Source: CAVQRC01 sp963715045 (GTDB lineage Bacteria > Planctomycetota > Planctomycetia > Pirellulales > Lacipirellulaceae). From it: DNA of 64,000 nucleotides. Numbering within the stretch: the first letter of the stretch is position 1; each line of letters opens with the position of its first letter. The notes under the pieces were generated by a model. That model saw only the letters and a list, made by a program, of their open reading frames with translations, did no database searches and was not told the DNA's origin. Below, one piece after another: positions 9,601 to 20,144 of this stretch. Both the position numbers and the translations under genes were made by a program. Where the stretch lies: the NCBI GenBank assembly GCA_963715045.1, contig CAVQRC010000004.1, forward strand, positions 682,001 to 746,000. Reading direction: 5' to 3'.

Positions 9601-12031
9601 CGCATCTGCCGTGACGCGATCGACCGTCGACCAGATGGTTGTTTCCGTGGGGCCGTACATATTCCACAGGCTGCCACACCGCTTGAGCAGGCGATCGGCC
9701 AGATCGCGGGGGAGCTGTTCCCCGCCGCAGAGGATTTTCAGGCCGGGATCCCCGACCCAGCCAGCATCGACGAGCAACCGCCAGGTAGCGGGCGTGGCTT
9801 GCATGATCGTGGGGCGGACGCGGGTGAGCGTCTCCGCCAGCCGCATTCCGTCGGCTGCCTCGTCGGCCGAGAGAATCACGACCCTGGCACCCACACTCAA
9901 CGGCAGGAAGAACTCCAGCACGGAGATGTCGAACGAGAGAGTCGTCACGGCCAGCAGCACGTCGGCGCTGCTCATCCCCGGTTCACGCTGCATCGACGTC
10001 AGGAAATTGACGACCGAACGGTGCTCGATCTGCACTCCTTTGGGAGTCCCGGTCGAGCCGGACGTGAAGATCGTGTAGGCCAGGTCACGCGGTGTATGGA
10101 TTGGCGGAAGATCGCTTTCGCTGTGGGCCGCGATCTGGTCGTTCCAGTCGTCATCGAGACAAAGCAGTTGGCCGTCGTAGGCGGGCAACTGCTCACGCAG
10201 CGACGCCTGGCTGAGGACGATCGGTGCCTGGCTTGCTTCGAGCATGTAGGCGATGCGGCTGGCCGGCGTTCCCGGCGCCAGGGGCACGTAGGCGGCACCG
10301 GCCTTGAGAATGCCGAGCATGCCGATCAGCATGTCGAGCGAACGGTCGACGAACAGACCGACGCAGTCGTTGGCCGCAACTTTTAACCCGCGGAGGTAGT
10401 GGGCGACCTGGTTGGCCCGCCGATTCAGTTCGGCGTAGGTCAGCTGCTCCTGGCCGCATTCCGCCGCAATCGCCGCAGGGTGGTTCGCGGACCTGGCGTT
10501 CGAACAACTCGGACAGCGAAGCATCCTGGGGAAACTCTGCCGTCGTGTGATCCCAGCGATGAAGCTGCTCGTTCCGCTCATTCGCCTGCAACAGGGGAAT
10601 CGCGGCGATCGCTTGCTGGGGATCGGCGGCGATCCCTTCGAGCAGCGTCTGGAAGTGGCCTACCAGACGGGCGATCGTTGTCTCGTCGAACAGATCCGAG
10701 TTGTACTGCAGGGCGGCCGACACCGAGTCGCCCATGTGCAGCATCATCAGCATCAGATCGAACGCGGCCCCCTGCTGTCCGAGTGCGAACGGTTCCAGCC
10801 CGAGTGCACCCGGATCGCCAACACCGTTCGTGGATGGGAGACTCCCGGCTGCCGGGGTTTCTGTCGTATGGCTCAGTGCCCGGGGCTTGTCCCAACCGAA
10901 GGCCACCTGGAACAGCGGTGAGCGGCTGGCGTCCCGAGGCGGCTGCAGACGTTCGACCAGCAGCGGGAACGGGAAGTCCTGATGGGCGATCGCGCCTTGC
11001 AACGTGCCGCGGACTTCCGCCAGCAACTCGCGGAACGTGGCGGTGGGCGAGATCCGTGCCCGCAGCACGACCGGGTTCAGGAAATATCCGAGCACCGCCT
11101 CGAGTTCGGCCCGGCTGCGACCGGCCGTCGGCGAACCAACCAGCACGTCCGTCTGGCCCGAGTAGCGGTACAGCAACACCTGGAACGCGGCCAGCATCGT
11201 GGCGAACAGCGTCGCACCCTCGCGGTGGGCAAGTTCGATCAGCCGCCGCGACAGGTCGTCCGAAAGCTTGAAATGAAACGAGTCGCCGCGAAACGTCTGG
11301 GCCCGCGGGCGAGGGCGATCGGTGGGCAAATCCAGATCGGGCAGCGTACCCTGCAACTGGTCGCGCCAGTACTCCCACAGGCGATCGCCGTGGGGACCGG
11401 CGAGGACGTCGGCCTGCCAGTCGACGAAGTCGGTGTATTGCACTTCGGGGGCAGGCAGTTCCGCGGCAGTGCCGGTGACTTCCTGTCGATAGAGGGCCAC
11501 CAGTTCGTCGAACAGCAGATCGAACGACCAGAAATCGATGGCAATGTGATGCGCGGTGATCAGCAGCACCTGAGGCCCCTGGCGTCGAAACAAGAACACC
11601 CGGATCACGGGCCCTGTTTCGAGGTCGAAGGGGCGGTCGGATTCCGCCTGCAGTTCCGCCTGCAGTCGGGCGTCGTCCCACTGGCGGGCATCGATCTCGG
11701 TGAGCTGAAACTCGTGGTACGCGGAGACCACCTGCACCGGCAGACCGTTCTGAGACCCGTAGGTGGTTCTCAAGACGGCATGGCGATCGATGATTTTCTG
11801 AAACGATCGGGTGAGGGCATCGCGATCGACATCCTCCCTGACCCGGGCCGCATACATGATGTTGTAGGCGGCACTCTGCTTATCGAGTTGATGGACGAAC
11901 CACAATGCGCGCTGGCCGTAGGACAACGGGCTCGTCGTCTTTTCTTCTCGTGCCTTGGCTTTCAGCAGCTCCGCGAGTAGTTCCCGTTTTCGCTCCGAGG
12001 AAAGTTCTTCCCGCATACCTGTCGGACTCAT
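6623..12031 (-). CDS. NRPS module C-A-T fused to two KAS III-like domains (two frame breaks)
   Basis: Domains in order (corrected residues): condensation about 35-470, with HHIAIDFWS as the HHxxxD core of hybrid PKS-NRPS type; adenylation about 520-1010 (FTSGSTGTPKG, MYGPTETTIWS, YQTGDLARY, NPAGKVDRK); carrier with DNFFDLGGASIQS near 1040; KAS III-like domain 1 about 1140-1480 with Cys (NACTGMF), His (MHQTSDRS) and Asn (RGNTAS); KAS III-like domain 2 about 1505-1803 without these residues. The A-domain pocket reads D-I-L-Q-L-G-M-I-W-K, which points to glycine. No thioesterase or reductase is present. Frame breaks lie near 10480 (one extra C; C domain to A domain) and near 6700. Past the second, the other frame supplies a typical KAS III end (GDIALIVNVTSGLQVGAA) up to the stop at 6623. 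The ATG lies 12 bp after the KR-ACP stop, so one operon with the PKS genes is likely. Confidence 0.88.
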
Positions 12032-12043
12032 AAGTTTCTCTGG

Positions 12044-14041
12044 CTAGTTGAGCATGTCGTTGAGCATGCGGTCGATTTCGGCATCGGACAGATCCTCCAG
12101 ATTCTCGAGCGTTTCTCGCGTCGTGTTCTTCTGTTGGGCAGCGGCCGACGCTTTGAGCTGGGGCAGGGTCTGCTGGTCTTCGGTGACGGCCGCTTCCACC
12201 AGGTCGACCAGTTGGGTGATCGTCGGATCCTGCAACAGGTTGGCAATCGGCAGCACGATGCCGAGCCGGGCCTGGACGTGATTGCGGAGCTCGACGGTCA
12301 TCAGGGAGTCGATGCCCAGCGTGTTCAAGGGCTGGTCGGCGTCGATCTGGTCCGCCGGAATCCGCATCACCTCGGCCAGTTGTTGCGTGAGGAAGTCCAC
12401 CAGCGTCTGTTGTCGTTCGTGGGGACGCATCGCACGCAATGCTTCGCGGCCGATGTGCTCCGCGTCATTGTCGACCGTATCGCTGACGTTCGCTCGCGAG
12501 ATTCCACGAAAGACGTCGGTCAGCAACGGCGCTCGACTGGCTCTGGGATGCGCATCTCCCCAGGCCGCCCAATCGACCGGCATCACGACGCGTTGCGGAA
12601 TCCCCAGTTCCAGGCACTGCTGCATCGCGGCCAGGCCCTCACCCGGCGAAAAGGCCTTCATGCCCTGGGGGACAAACTGCCGCCCCAATTCCCGCCCGGA
12701 CCTGGCAATCATGCCGATCTCGTCCCAGAACCCCCAGTTGATGCTCGTCGCGACCTGGCCGCTGGCCTGCCGCTGATGGGCCATCGCATCCAGGAAGGCG
12801 TTCGCTGCCGCGTAGCCGCCCAACATGGGAGAACCGAGTAACGCCGCGCCGGACGAGAAACAGACGAAAAAGTCGAGTCGCTCGCCGGCGAGCAAGTCGT
12901 GCAACAGCCATGTTCCGGTGACCTTCGCCCCCATTGCCCGCTCGAGTTGTGCGGCATCGAGGTCGACCATCGGCAACGGTTCGGCCATGCCGGCGGCGTG
13001 GACGACGCCGCGAATCGGCGGCTGCCCGGTTGCCTGGAGGGCCGCCAGCGCGGCGGTGAGTTGCTGTCGATCCGTGACGTCGGCGGTGAGGATCTCGACG
13101 TGCGCGCCGCGTGCCTCGAGGTCGCGAATCGCGGCGACCTGTCGGGCCAGGCGAGCGTCGTTACGCGTTGCCTCGGCCCAGTGATTGCGAGGCGGCAACC
13201 CGCTCCGCTGCAGCAGCGCGATGGTCCGCGCACCGCAGTCGACCATCCACTTCGCAGTCTCCAGTCCAAGATCGCCCAGCCCGCCGCTGATCAGGTAAGT
13301 GCCGTCGACCCGCCAGCGAATGGGATGCGAGAGGGCCGGCTGAGGATGCCGCAGTCGAGCGACGTAGCGTTGGCCGTCGCGGTAGGCGATTTGATCTTCG
13401 CCTTCGGGACGGATGACTTCCTGGAATACTCTCTGGGCCGCCGTCTCGAGGGTCGCTTCTGGATCCAGGTCGATGAGGCCTCCCCACAATTGTGGATGCT
13501 CTTCGGCCAGCACGCGGGCCAGTCCCCAGATCGGCGCCTGGGCCACGCCTGGCGTCTGCCGGCGGGGAACGACCGCTTGCGCGCCGCGGGTGACAATCCA
13601 GCAGCGGGGCGGGGCGGCCGAACCGGCCTGGACAATCGCCTTGACGACGCCGACGAGAGTCAAGCATTCTCGTGTCACCGCGTCGCTGAGGCTTTCCTGT
13701 GTGAGTCGTGCAAAGGGTTCGGCATCGAGGCTGCTCAAGTGCAGCACGCCACGGCACTCGGGCCGTCCCAATTGCCAGGCTTCGCGGAGGACCTCCCGCA
13801 AGTCGTCCGGTTCGGCCGGACGGAAGAGGAAACGATTTTCATCCAGCTTGCCGTATCGATCGCCAGCAACCGCGAGGACGCAGTCGCTACCCTGTTCGAC
13901 CAGGTGGCTGGCAAACCGCTCGCCAATTCCCCACTGGTCGGCCACGATCAGCCAACTCCCATCGAGGGTGGGCGGGACGTCCGATTCAATGGCGTCGCCA
14001 GAGGTGAGTTGCCGTTGGCCAGAGGTGAGCTGCCGTTCAAT
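12044..14041 (-). CDS. PKS ketoreductase-ACP segment
   Basis: This continues the PKS module begun by the upstream gene. The ketoreductase has a structural half-domain, then the NADPH motif YLISGGLGDLGLE, the HAAGMAEPLP turn, and the catalytic Ser and Tyr in FSSGAALLG and GGYAAANAF. It is followed by an ACP with LGIDSLMTVELR, the Ser being the phosphopantetheine site, and an acidic C-terminal tail (LSDAEIDRMLNDML) that may dock onto the NRPS. No credible start codon opens this frame after the upstream stop. Since such modules are usually one polypeptide, I think KR-ACP is the C-terminus of the FAAL-PKS protein, separated by a one-base break near 14040. It stops 12 bp before the NRPS ATG. Confidence 0.8.
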   Translation of the reverse strand: MERQLTSGQRQLTSGDAIESDVPPTLDGSWLIVADQWGIGERFASHLVEQGSDCVLAVAGDRYGKLDENRFLFRPAEPDDLREVLREAWQLGRPECRGVLHLSSLDAEPFARLTQESLSDAVTRECLTLVGVVKAIVQAGSAAPPRCWIVTRGAQAVVPRRQTPGVAQAPIWGLARVLAEEHPQLWGGLIDLDPEATLETAAQRVFQEVIRPEGEDQIAYRDGQRYVARLRHPQPALSHPIRWRVDGTYLISGGLGDLGLETAKWMVDCGARTIALLQRSGLPPRNHWAEATRNDARLARQVAAIRDLEARGAHVEILTADVTDRQQLTAALAALQATGQPPIRGVVHAAGMAEPLPMVDLDAAQLERAMGAKVTGTWLLHDLLAGERLDFFVCFSSGAALLGSPMLGGYAAANAFLDAMAHQRQASGQVATSINWGFWDEIGMIARSGRELGRQFVPQGMKAFSPGEGLAAMQQCLELGIPQRVVMPVDWAAWGDAHPRASRAPLLTDVFRGISRANVSDTVDNDAEHIGREALRAMRPHERQQTLVDFLTQQLAEVMRIPADQIDADQPLNTLGIDSLMTVELRNHVQARLGIVLPIANLLQDPTITQLVDLVEAAVTEDQQTLPQLKASAAAQQKNTTRETLENLEDLSDAEIDRMLNDMLN

Positions 14042-17000
14042 CGGTGGCCGCCCCGTTGATTCCCAGCTGGGCGACGACCACGGCTTGCGGAGGTACGTCG
14101 TCACCCGCCGAGGCGGGCAGTTGCTCAGGTAAGGCCCGCGCGGCAAAACCTTCTGCGGCGAGCAGGTCGGTCCATTTTCGGGGCGACAACAGCGGGTGCC
14201 GCGGTCGCAATTGATGATCGGTAAAACGCCACCAGCCATCGGTCAGGCCGAAGATCAGGTCCAGCCACCTTTGCGGCTTGGTTCCTTCGAGCAGTACGAG
14301 CATTCCGGCGGGGGCCAGCAGCTGCCGCACATGGGCGACGGTCTGGCGTAGATCGCGGGTGGCGTGCAGCACGTTCGCGGCCAGGATCAGGTCGAACTGA
14401 CCGGTGGCGAAGCCCTGCTCTCGCGGATCGCGTTCGATATCGAGGGTGGCGAACTGGATAAAGGGGACCTCTCGAAACCGCTCGGCGGCGTTACGGATGA
14501 ACAGCTCGGCCACATCGGTGAATACGTATTCGGTTCGATCGGCCGGCAGGCAGGGCAACAACTGCGATGTCGTACCGCCGGTCCCGGCTCCGATCTCGAG
14601 GATTTTCAAGGTGCGACCCGGCGGCAGATCGGCCACGGCCTGAACGATCGTCTCTTCGACCAGGCTGTTGAGCGAACGCGCGAAAGGTGAGTCGCGGTAG
14701 AGTGCTTCGACGAGGGCCGACGACCCGCCCGGAAACAGGACCTGCAGTGCGTCTTCGCGGCCGCACAGGACATCGGCCAGGTGCGTCCCGCACTGTGAGA
14801 ACAACCTCAGTTCGGCGACGCATTCTGTGAATCGGTCGGCCAGCCTGTCGTGCATCAACCGCGGGTCCCATTCCAGCGGCAGCGGTTGCTCGACCTGATA
14901 GCCGCCTGCTGTCTCCTTGAAGTATCCCGCTTCGTGCAGCATCTCCAGCATGCGTTTGAGCAGTCGTCGATGTTGCCCAATGACGCCCAGCTGCCCGGCC
15001 ACATCGTCCACGCCCACCGAATCACCCGGGCTAGGGCGGTAGCCCAGCTGATCGAACGCGTGGCAGACGTAAGCCAGGCTCAGCCGCTCCAGTTCGCTCT
15101 CGAGATCGCGGAAGCGCTCACAGCCCCATTGCTGCTCGAGACGCGTGACCTCGGGTCGGACGGCGGCTGCGATGCTCGCCGGTTCGGGGAGCCACTGGCG
15201 GTTGTTCGTCTCGTGCTGGTCCCTGCTCGAACTGGCCTGGTCCCATCGCGACTTCGGCTGCCAGGCAATCTCGTAGGTGGCGTCCTGCATGTTGACGGCG
15301 CCGATGGCTGCCGCCGCCCCTCCGCTCTCGGGACGGAAAGTCGCCTCGCTGAGCCGGGGGCCCGCAATCTCGTCGAGATAGTACCGCTCCCGCTCGAAAG
15401 GATACGTGGGGAGCGAGACGCGGCTCCGCGAATAGTCCCGGTCGAAGCCCTTCCAGTCGACGGTTGCGCCGCGGGTGTAGAGTTCGCCAAGACTCAGCAG
15501 CATCCGCGTCCACGCATCCTCGCCGCGTCGCAGGCTCGGTAACCACCCGCGTTGTTCTTCGGCCAGGCCCTGGGCAGCCAGGGCCGTGAGTACGGGGTGA
15601 GGGCCAATCTCGAGATAGGCCTCGACTCCCATCTGTTCGGCAGCCATCAGGCCCGCCGCAAAGCGAACCGGCGAGCGAGCTTGCTGTCCCCAGTAATCGG
15701 GTGCGGTCATTTCGTGGCTGACCACTTCGCCGGTGAGGTTGGAAACGATCTTCCGCTGGGGTGCTTGAAACTCGGCCGTCGCGCAGATCGAAGTGAACTC
15801 AGCGAGCATCGGTTCGATCAGTCGTGAGTGAAATGCGTGCGATGTGTTCAGCGGCTGGACATCGAATCCGCGATCGCGGCATGCGTCGGCGACCGCCTTC
15901 ACGGCATCGGTGGTGCCGGTGAGGACCGTCTGTCGCGGCGCGTTGAGCGCCCCGATCTCGACGTCGTTTCCGTATGCCGGGAGGAGGTCACGAATTTCGG
16001 TTTCGTCGGCCGCGACCGCGATCATCTGCCCACCGCCAGGTAACGCCTGCATCAGCCGGCCGCGAGCCGCGATCAACCGCAAACCGTCGGCCAGACTGAA
16101 GACCCCGGCCGCGCAGGCCGCGGCGTATTCACCGACGCTGTGTCCGATCAAGACCGTGGGTGTGACTCCCCACGATTCCCACAGACGAAACAGTGCCATC
16201 TCGAGGGCGAACATGGCCGGCTGGGTGTAGGCCGTTTGATCCAGCAGCGGTGGTGCTCCGTTGATCGGTTCTCCATACAGCACGTCCAACAGGGAATGTT
16301 CGAGTTCGCCGCGGAGCAGTTCGTCGCACTCGTCCAGGACGCCACGAAACGTCGGCTGCGAGTCGTAGAGTTCCCGCCCCATGCCGACGTATTGGGCACC
16401 CTGCCCCGTGAACAGAAAGCCGATCGGCAAGGGGTGATCGGGGTCGACCTTGCCGGAGATGAGCCCGCGGGCCGGTTGCCCGGCGGCAAATGCGGATAGT
16501 CGCTCGCAGCACGCCTTCTGATCGTCCACGAGCACGGCCATCCGCTCGGAAAAGTGGGCGCGGCCGACTGCTGCGGTAAAGCAGACGTCGGCCAGGTTCG
16601 CGTCGGCTGCTTCCAGATGTTCCGCATAGCTGGTAGCCAGCTTTTTGACCGCGGCGGTCGATCTGCCGGACAGCACGAGCAGATGCTGCGGGCGCTCGTG
16701 CGGACGGTGCTCGTGAAGCAACCGGGGAGCGGCCTCGAGGATCACGTGCGCGTTGGTCCCGCTGAATCCGAACGAGCTGACACCGGCGATCCGTCGCGGA
16801 GTGTGATCGGGCCACCCCGTGCGTTCGGTCTGGACCTTGACCGCAATGTGTTCCCAGGGGATGTACGGATTGGGCGTCTCGAAGTGGAGCTGCGGCGGGA
16901 GCTCGCCGTGGTCGAGCGCCAAGGCGACCTTGATCAGGCCCGCGATTCCCGCTGACGGTTCCAGGTGCCCGATGTTCGTCTTCACCGAACCAACCGCCAG

Positions 17001-20000
17001 GGGCTGCCTGGCATCACGGTGCTGTCCATAAACCGCATCCAGCGACTGGACTTCGACCGGATCGCCGAGCGAGGTGCCCGTTCCGTGCGCCTCGACATAC
17101 GAGACGTCCGCCGGCTTCACGTCCGCGTCCTCGAGAGCGGCCCGAATCAACGCTTCCTGCGCGGGGCCATGCGGCGCCGTCAAGCCGTTGCTCCGCCCGT
17201 CGTGATTGACCGCCGAACCACGCACCACGGCAATCACACGATCCCCATCGGCGATGGCGTCGGAAAGCCGCTTGAGCATCACGAAGCCACAACCCTCGCC
17301 GCGTACGTAGCCGTTCGCTGCGGCATCGAACGTCTTGCAGCTTCCATCGGGGGACAGGGCCCGCATCGCCGACAGGGCCACCGTCGCCGAGGGATCGAGC
17401 ATCAGGTTCACGCCACCGACCAGAGCCGCTCGGCACTCCCCGGCGCGGAGGCTCCGCGCGGCCAGGTGGATTGCCACCAGTGAAGAACTGCAGGCCGTAT
17501 CGATCGCCATCGTCGGCCCGGTCAAACCCAGGAAGTACGCTACCCGTCCGGCCGCCACGCTGTTGAGCGTGCCCGTGCCGGAATGCAGATCGATGGCCTT
17601 TAATCCCAGCAGGCGGCTTTGCAGACGCCCGTAGTCGCCGTTGCTGATTCCGACAAATACGCCCACGTCTGTACCCGCCAGTTGCTGCGGATCTTGTCCC
17701 GCATGTTCGAGCGTCTCCCAGGCGACTTCCAGCAGCAGTCGCTGTTGCGGGTCGAGCGTCTCGGCCTCGCGGGGAGACATGCCGAAGAACTGCGGATCAA
17801 ACTGATCGACGTCGTGCAGAAACCCGCCGCGGCGGGTGGTCATTTTTCCGCGGGCCTGTGGATCGCCACTGAAGTACGCGTCGTTGTCCCAGCGTTCGCG
17901 GGGCGTGTCGCTGATCGCGTCGACGCCATTGCGGAGAAGTTGCCAGAACTCCTGCGGGTTGTCAGCTCCGGGAAACCGACAGCCGACGCCGACGATGGCC
18001 AGCGGCTCACGAACTTCCGCCGCGGGCTTCGCGTCGACCGCCTCGGCGGTCGCGTGTGTCTCGCAGCCCAGTTCGACGGCCAGTTCGGCAATCGTAGGAA
18101 AATTGAAAAACAGCGTCGGCGAAATCGAGGTCCCCAGCCAATCCTCGAGTTCGCCGGTCAATCCGATCAGCAACACGGAATCTACAGCGAAGTCGGAAAA
18201 CGGTTTGTGAATCCCGATTTCGCTGGCCGGCTGCTTGAGCCGGGTGGCAATCTGCTCGACAAGCCAGGCCTCGATTTCGGCTGCCGATCGCTGCACGGAT
18301 GTTCCTTCGGCTTGTGGCTCAGACGCGGCCGTACTCACGACCGCGGTTGCGACGCCGTGAGGCTCTGCGGCAGCCGGGCAATTCCATTGGGCAATCGCGT
18401 GCAGCTTGCCGGCAATGAAGTGGTCCTTGCAGGCCCGACGCTGCACTTTGCCGCTGGAGGTCTTGGGAAGCTTTCCGGTCCTCAGGAGAAACACCGTATG
18501 GGGTGCGACCTGGTGATCCTCCCACACCGAGCGGCGAATCGACGAAATGATGTCGTCGGCAGGAACCTGGCGATGCTCCCGCTCGACTTCCTGCACGATC
18601 ACGAGCCGTTCCTCGCCATCCTCGTCGACCGAGAATGCGGCGCCACTGTCAGGGCGGAGGGCCGGATGCGATTCGGCGACCGTCAATTCGATATCGTGCG
18701 GGTGCAGGTTGCGGCCGTGAATGATGATCACGTCTTTGCAGCGACCGGTAACGAACAGTTCACCTTCGTTGATGAATCCCAGATCGCCGGTGCGGAGAAA
18801 CGGGTCGTGGCAGCCGTTGGCGAGCTGGGCTCCGAACGTACAGGCGTCTTCTTCCGGTTTGCTCCAGTAGCCGAGTCCCACACTCGCGCCGCGAATCCAG
18901 ATCTCTCCGATCTGGTTCTCCGGGAGCGGCCTTCGGCTCTCCGGGTCGACGATCTTCAACGTCACACCGGGCAGGGGCTGGCCGCAACCGACCAGTTGCC
19001 GCGCGGCGGCCTCGGCTGACCTGGGTGCCACTCCTCGACCCTGCTCGAGCGCCTTGGTTTCGAAGGCCCGCACGACGGGGAGGGTCAGTCGGTGGCCGCC
19101 GGTCACGATGAGTGTTGTTTCGGCCATCCCGTAACACGGATAAAAGGCCTCGGCCCGGAATCCGTATGGAGCGAACTTCTCGGTGAACCGCTCGAGCGTA
19201 TCGGCGCGAATCGGTTCGGCGCCGTTGAACGCGACTTCCCAGCAACTCAAATCCAGACCTTCGCATTCCGCGGCCGTGATCTTGTCGTTGCACAGCCCGT
19301 ACGCGAAGTTCGGTCCTCCGCTGATCGTGGAGCGAAACCGCGTGATCCCGCGGAGCCAGCGGATCGGCTTCTGCAGAAACGCCATGGGCGGCATCAGCAC
19401 GCTCGGCCGTCCTCGCCACAGCGGCTTCAGTACGCCCCCCACGAGTCCCATGTCGTGGTAGGTCGGCAGCCAGGAGAAACCCGCTTCAGCGGCGGCCCTC
19501 GAATCGAAGCCGTCGCCGATCGTATCGAATCCCTGGCCAATCAGTTCGCAATTCCGCACGAGGTTGGCGTGCGAGAGCATTACGCCTTTGGGCTGACCCG
19601 TCGAACCCGAAGTGTACTGCACGACCGCCAGGGTCTCGTCGGTCAGGGCCGGCCGCTGCCAGTCGGAAGCTCGATGTTCGGCGACGTCTTCGCAGGTCAG
19701 CCATTGCAGTTGCTTGAGTTGCGGCGTTTCGTGCAACAACGCCTGCGCCCGCTCCATGACCTCACGCACGGTAAGTACGACGCTGGCCTGCGCGTCTTCG
19801 CTGATCGCCTGGATCCGCGCGAGCTTGCGATTCCTCCGCGGGGGAAGGGACGGAACGGCGGCCGCGCCCGCGAACAGACAGCCCAGGAAGGCCGATACAA
19901 ACGACAGCCCGGGAGGGAACAACAGCAGCACTCGCGAACCCGCGGCATCACGTGCCTGCAACTCGGCCGCGATCGCCTGGACCTGCCGGCACAATTCGCC

Positions 20001-20144
20001 ATACGTCACCGATTCTTCGACGTCGGTTCCATCCCAACTCGTGAACGCAGTCTCGTCAGGTTGGGAATCTGCGAGCTCGAGCAGATGGTCGACGAAACTC
20101 GTGACAGAAGGCAACCGCCGAGCGAGTGAGCTTTCGGTTTTCAA
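14037..20144 (-). CDS. Hybrid FAAL-ACP-KS-AT-cMT polyketide synthase
   Basis: Large loading and extension protein of 2035 residues as read. A fatty acyl-AMP ligase (1-590; YTSGSTGQPKGVMLSH near 178, LPTYHDMGLVGG) activates a free fatty acid and passes it to ACP1 (Ser in FAVDSVLLIGL near 655). The KS (713-1140) keeps Cys in DTACSSSLVAIH near 885 and two His (EAHGTGTSLGDP, NIGHLEPSAG). The AT (1215-1510) has GHSVGEYAAA near 1336 and HAFH, which favours malonyl-CoA. A C-methyltransferase (1640-2000) has LEIGAGTGGTTSQLL near 1851. Dehydratase and enoylreductase are absent. The product should be an alpha-methyl acyl chain whose beta-keto group is reduced by the KR in the next segment. The start used is TTG 20144; an ATG at 20160 lies in another frame. 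Confidence 0.93.
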   Translation of the reverse strand: MKTESSLARRLPSVTSFVDHLLELADSQPDETAFTSWDGTDVEESVTYGELCRQVQAIAAELQARDAAGSRVLLLFPPGLSFVSAFLGCLFAGAAAVPSLPPRRNRKLARIQAISEDAQASVVLTVREVMERAQALLHETPQLKQLQWLTCEDVAEHRASDWQRPALTDETLAVVQYTSGSTGQPKGVMLSHANLVRNCELIGQGFDTIGDGFDSRAAAEAGFSWLPTYHDMGLVGGVLKPLWRGRPSVLMPPMAFLQKPIRWLRGITRFRSTISGGPNFAYGLCNDKITAAECEGLDLSCWEVAFNGAEPIRADTLERFTEKFAPYGFRAEAFYPCYGMAETTLIVTGGHRLTLPVVRAFETKALEQGRGVAPRSAEAAARQLVGCGQPLPGVTLKIVDPESRRPLPENQIGEIWIRGASVGLGYWSKPEEDACTFGAQLANGCHDPFLRTGDLGFINEGELFVTGRCKDVIIIHGRNLHPHDIELTVAESHPALRPDSGAAFSVDEDGEERLVIVQEVEREHRQVPADDIISSIRRSVWEDHQVAPHTVFLLRTGKLPKTSSGKVQRRACKDHFIAGKLHAIAQWNCPAAAEPHGVATAVVSTAASEPQAEGTSVQRSAAEIEAWLVEQIATRLKQPASEIGIHKPFSDFAVDSVLLIGLTGELEDWLGTSISPTLFFNFPTIAELAVELGCETHATAEAVDAKPAAEVREPLAIVGVGCRFPGADNPQEFWQLLRNGVDAISDTPRERWDNDAYFSGDPQARGKMTTRRGGFLHDVDQFDPQFFGMSPREAETLDPQQRLLLEVAWETLEHAGQDPQQLAGTDVGVFVGISNGDYGRLQSRLLGLKAIDLHSGTGTLNSVAAGRVAYFLGLTGPTMAIDTACSSSLVAIHLAARSLRAGECRAALVGGVNLMLDPSATVALSAMRALSPDGSCKTFDAAANGYVRGEGCGFVMLKRLSDAIADGDRVIAVVRGSAVNHDGRSNGLTAPHGPAQEALIRAALEDADVKPADVSYVEAHGTGTSLGDPVEVQSLDAVYGQHRDARQPLAVGSVKTNIGHLEPSAGIAGLIKVALALDHGELPPQLHFETPNPYIPWEHIAVKVQTERTGWPDHTPRRIAGVSSFGFSGTNAHVILEAAPRLLHEHRPHERPQHLLVLSGRSTAAVKKLATSYAEHLEAADANLADVCFTAAVGRAHFSERMAVLVDDQKACCERLSAFAAGQPARGLISGKVDPDHPLPIGFLFTGQGAQYVGMGRELYDSQPTFRGVLDECDELLRGELEHSLLDVLYGEPINGAPPLLDQTAYTQPAMFALEMALFRLWESWGVTPTVLIGHSVGEYAAACAAGVFSLADGLRLIAARGRLMQALPGGGQMIAVAADETEIRDLLPAYGNDVEIGALNAPRQTVLTGTTDAVKAVADACRDRGFDVQPLNTSHAFHSRLIEPMLAEFTSICATAEFQAPQRKIVSNLTGEVVSHEMTAPDYWGQQARSPVRFAAGLMAAEQMGVEAYLEIGPHPVLTALAAQGLAEEQRGWLPSLRRGEDAWTRMLLSLGELYTRGATVDWKGFDRDYSRSRVSLPTYPFERERYYLDEIAGPRLSEATFRPESGGAAAAIGAVNMQDATYEIAWQPKSRWDQASSSRDQHETNNRQWLPEPASIAAAVRPEVTRLEQQWGCERFRDLESELERLSLAYVCHAFDQLGYRPSPGDSVGVDDVAGQLGVIGQHRRLLKRMLEMLHEAGYFKETAGGYQVEQPLPLEWDPRLMHDRLADRFTECVAELRLFSQCGTHLADVLCGREDALQVLFPGGSSALVEALYRDSPFARSLNSLVEETIVQAVADLPPGRTLKILEIGAGTGGTTSQLLPCLPADRTEYVFTDVAELFIRNAAERFREVPFIQFATLDIERDPREQGFATGQFDLILAANVLHATRDLRQTVAHVRQLLAPAGMLVLLEGTKPQRWLDLIFGLTDGWWRFTDHQLRPRHPLLSPRKWTDLLAAEGFAARALPEQLPASAGDDVPPQAVVVAQLGINGAATD

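Noticed and set aside
8428..10386. Long open frame of 652 codons on the plus strand opposite the NRPS
   Set aside because: It mirrors the antisense of A- and KAS III-domain codons, is rich in Arg/His/Gly/Asp without domain similarity, and the minus-strand frame has full NRPS motifs.
12899..14059. Open plus-strand frame opposite the ketoreductase
   Set aside because: High-GC third-position bias keeps antisense frames open; no motif or signal supports it, while KR and ACP motifs are clear on the minus strand.
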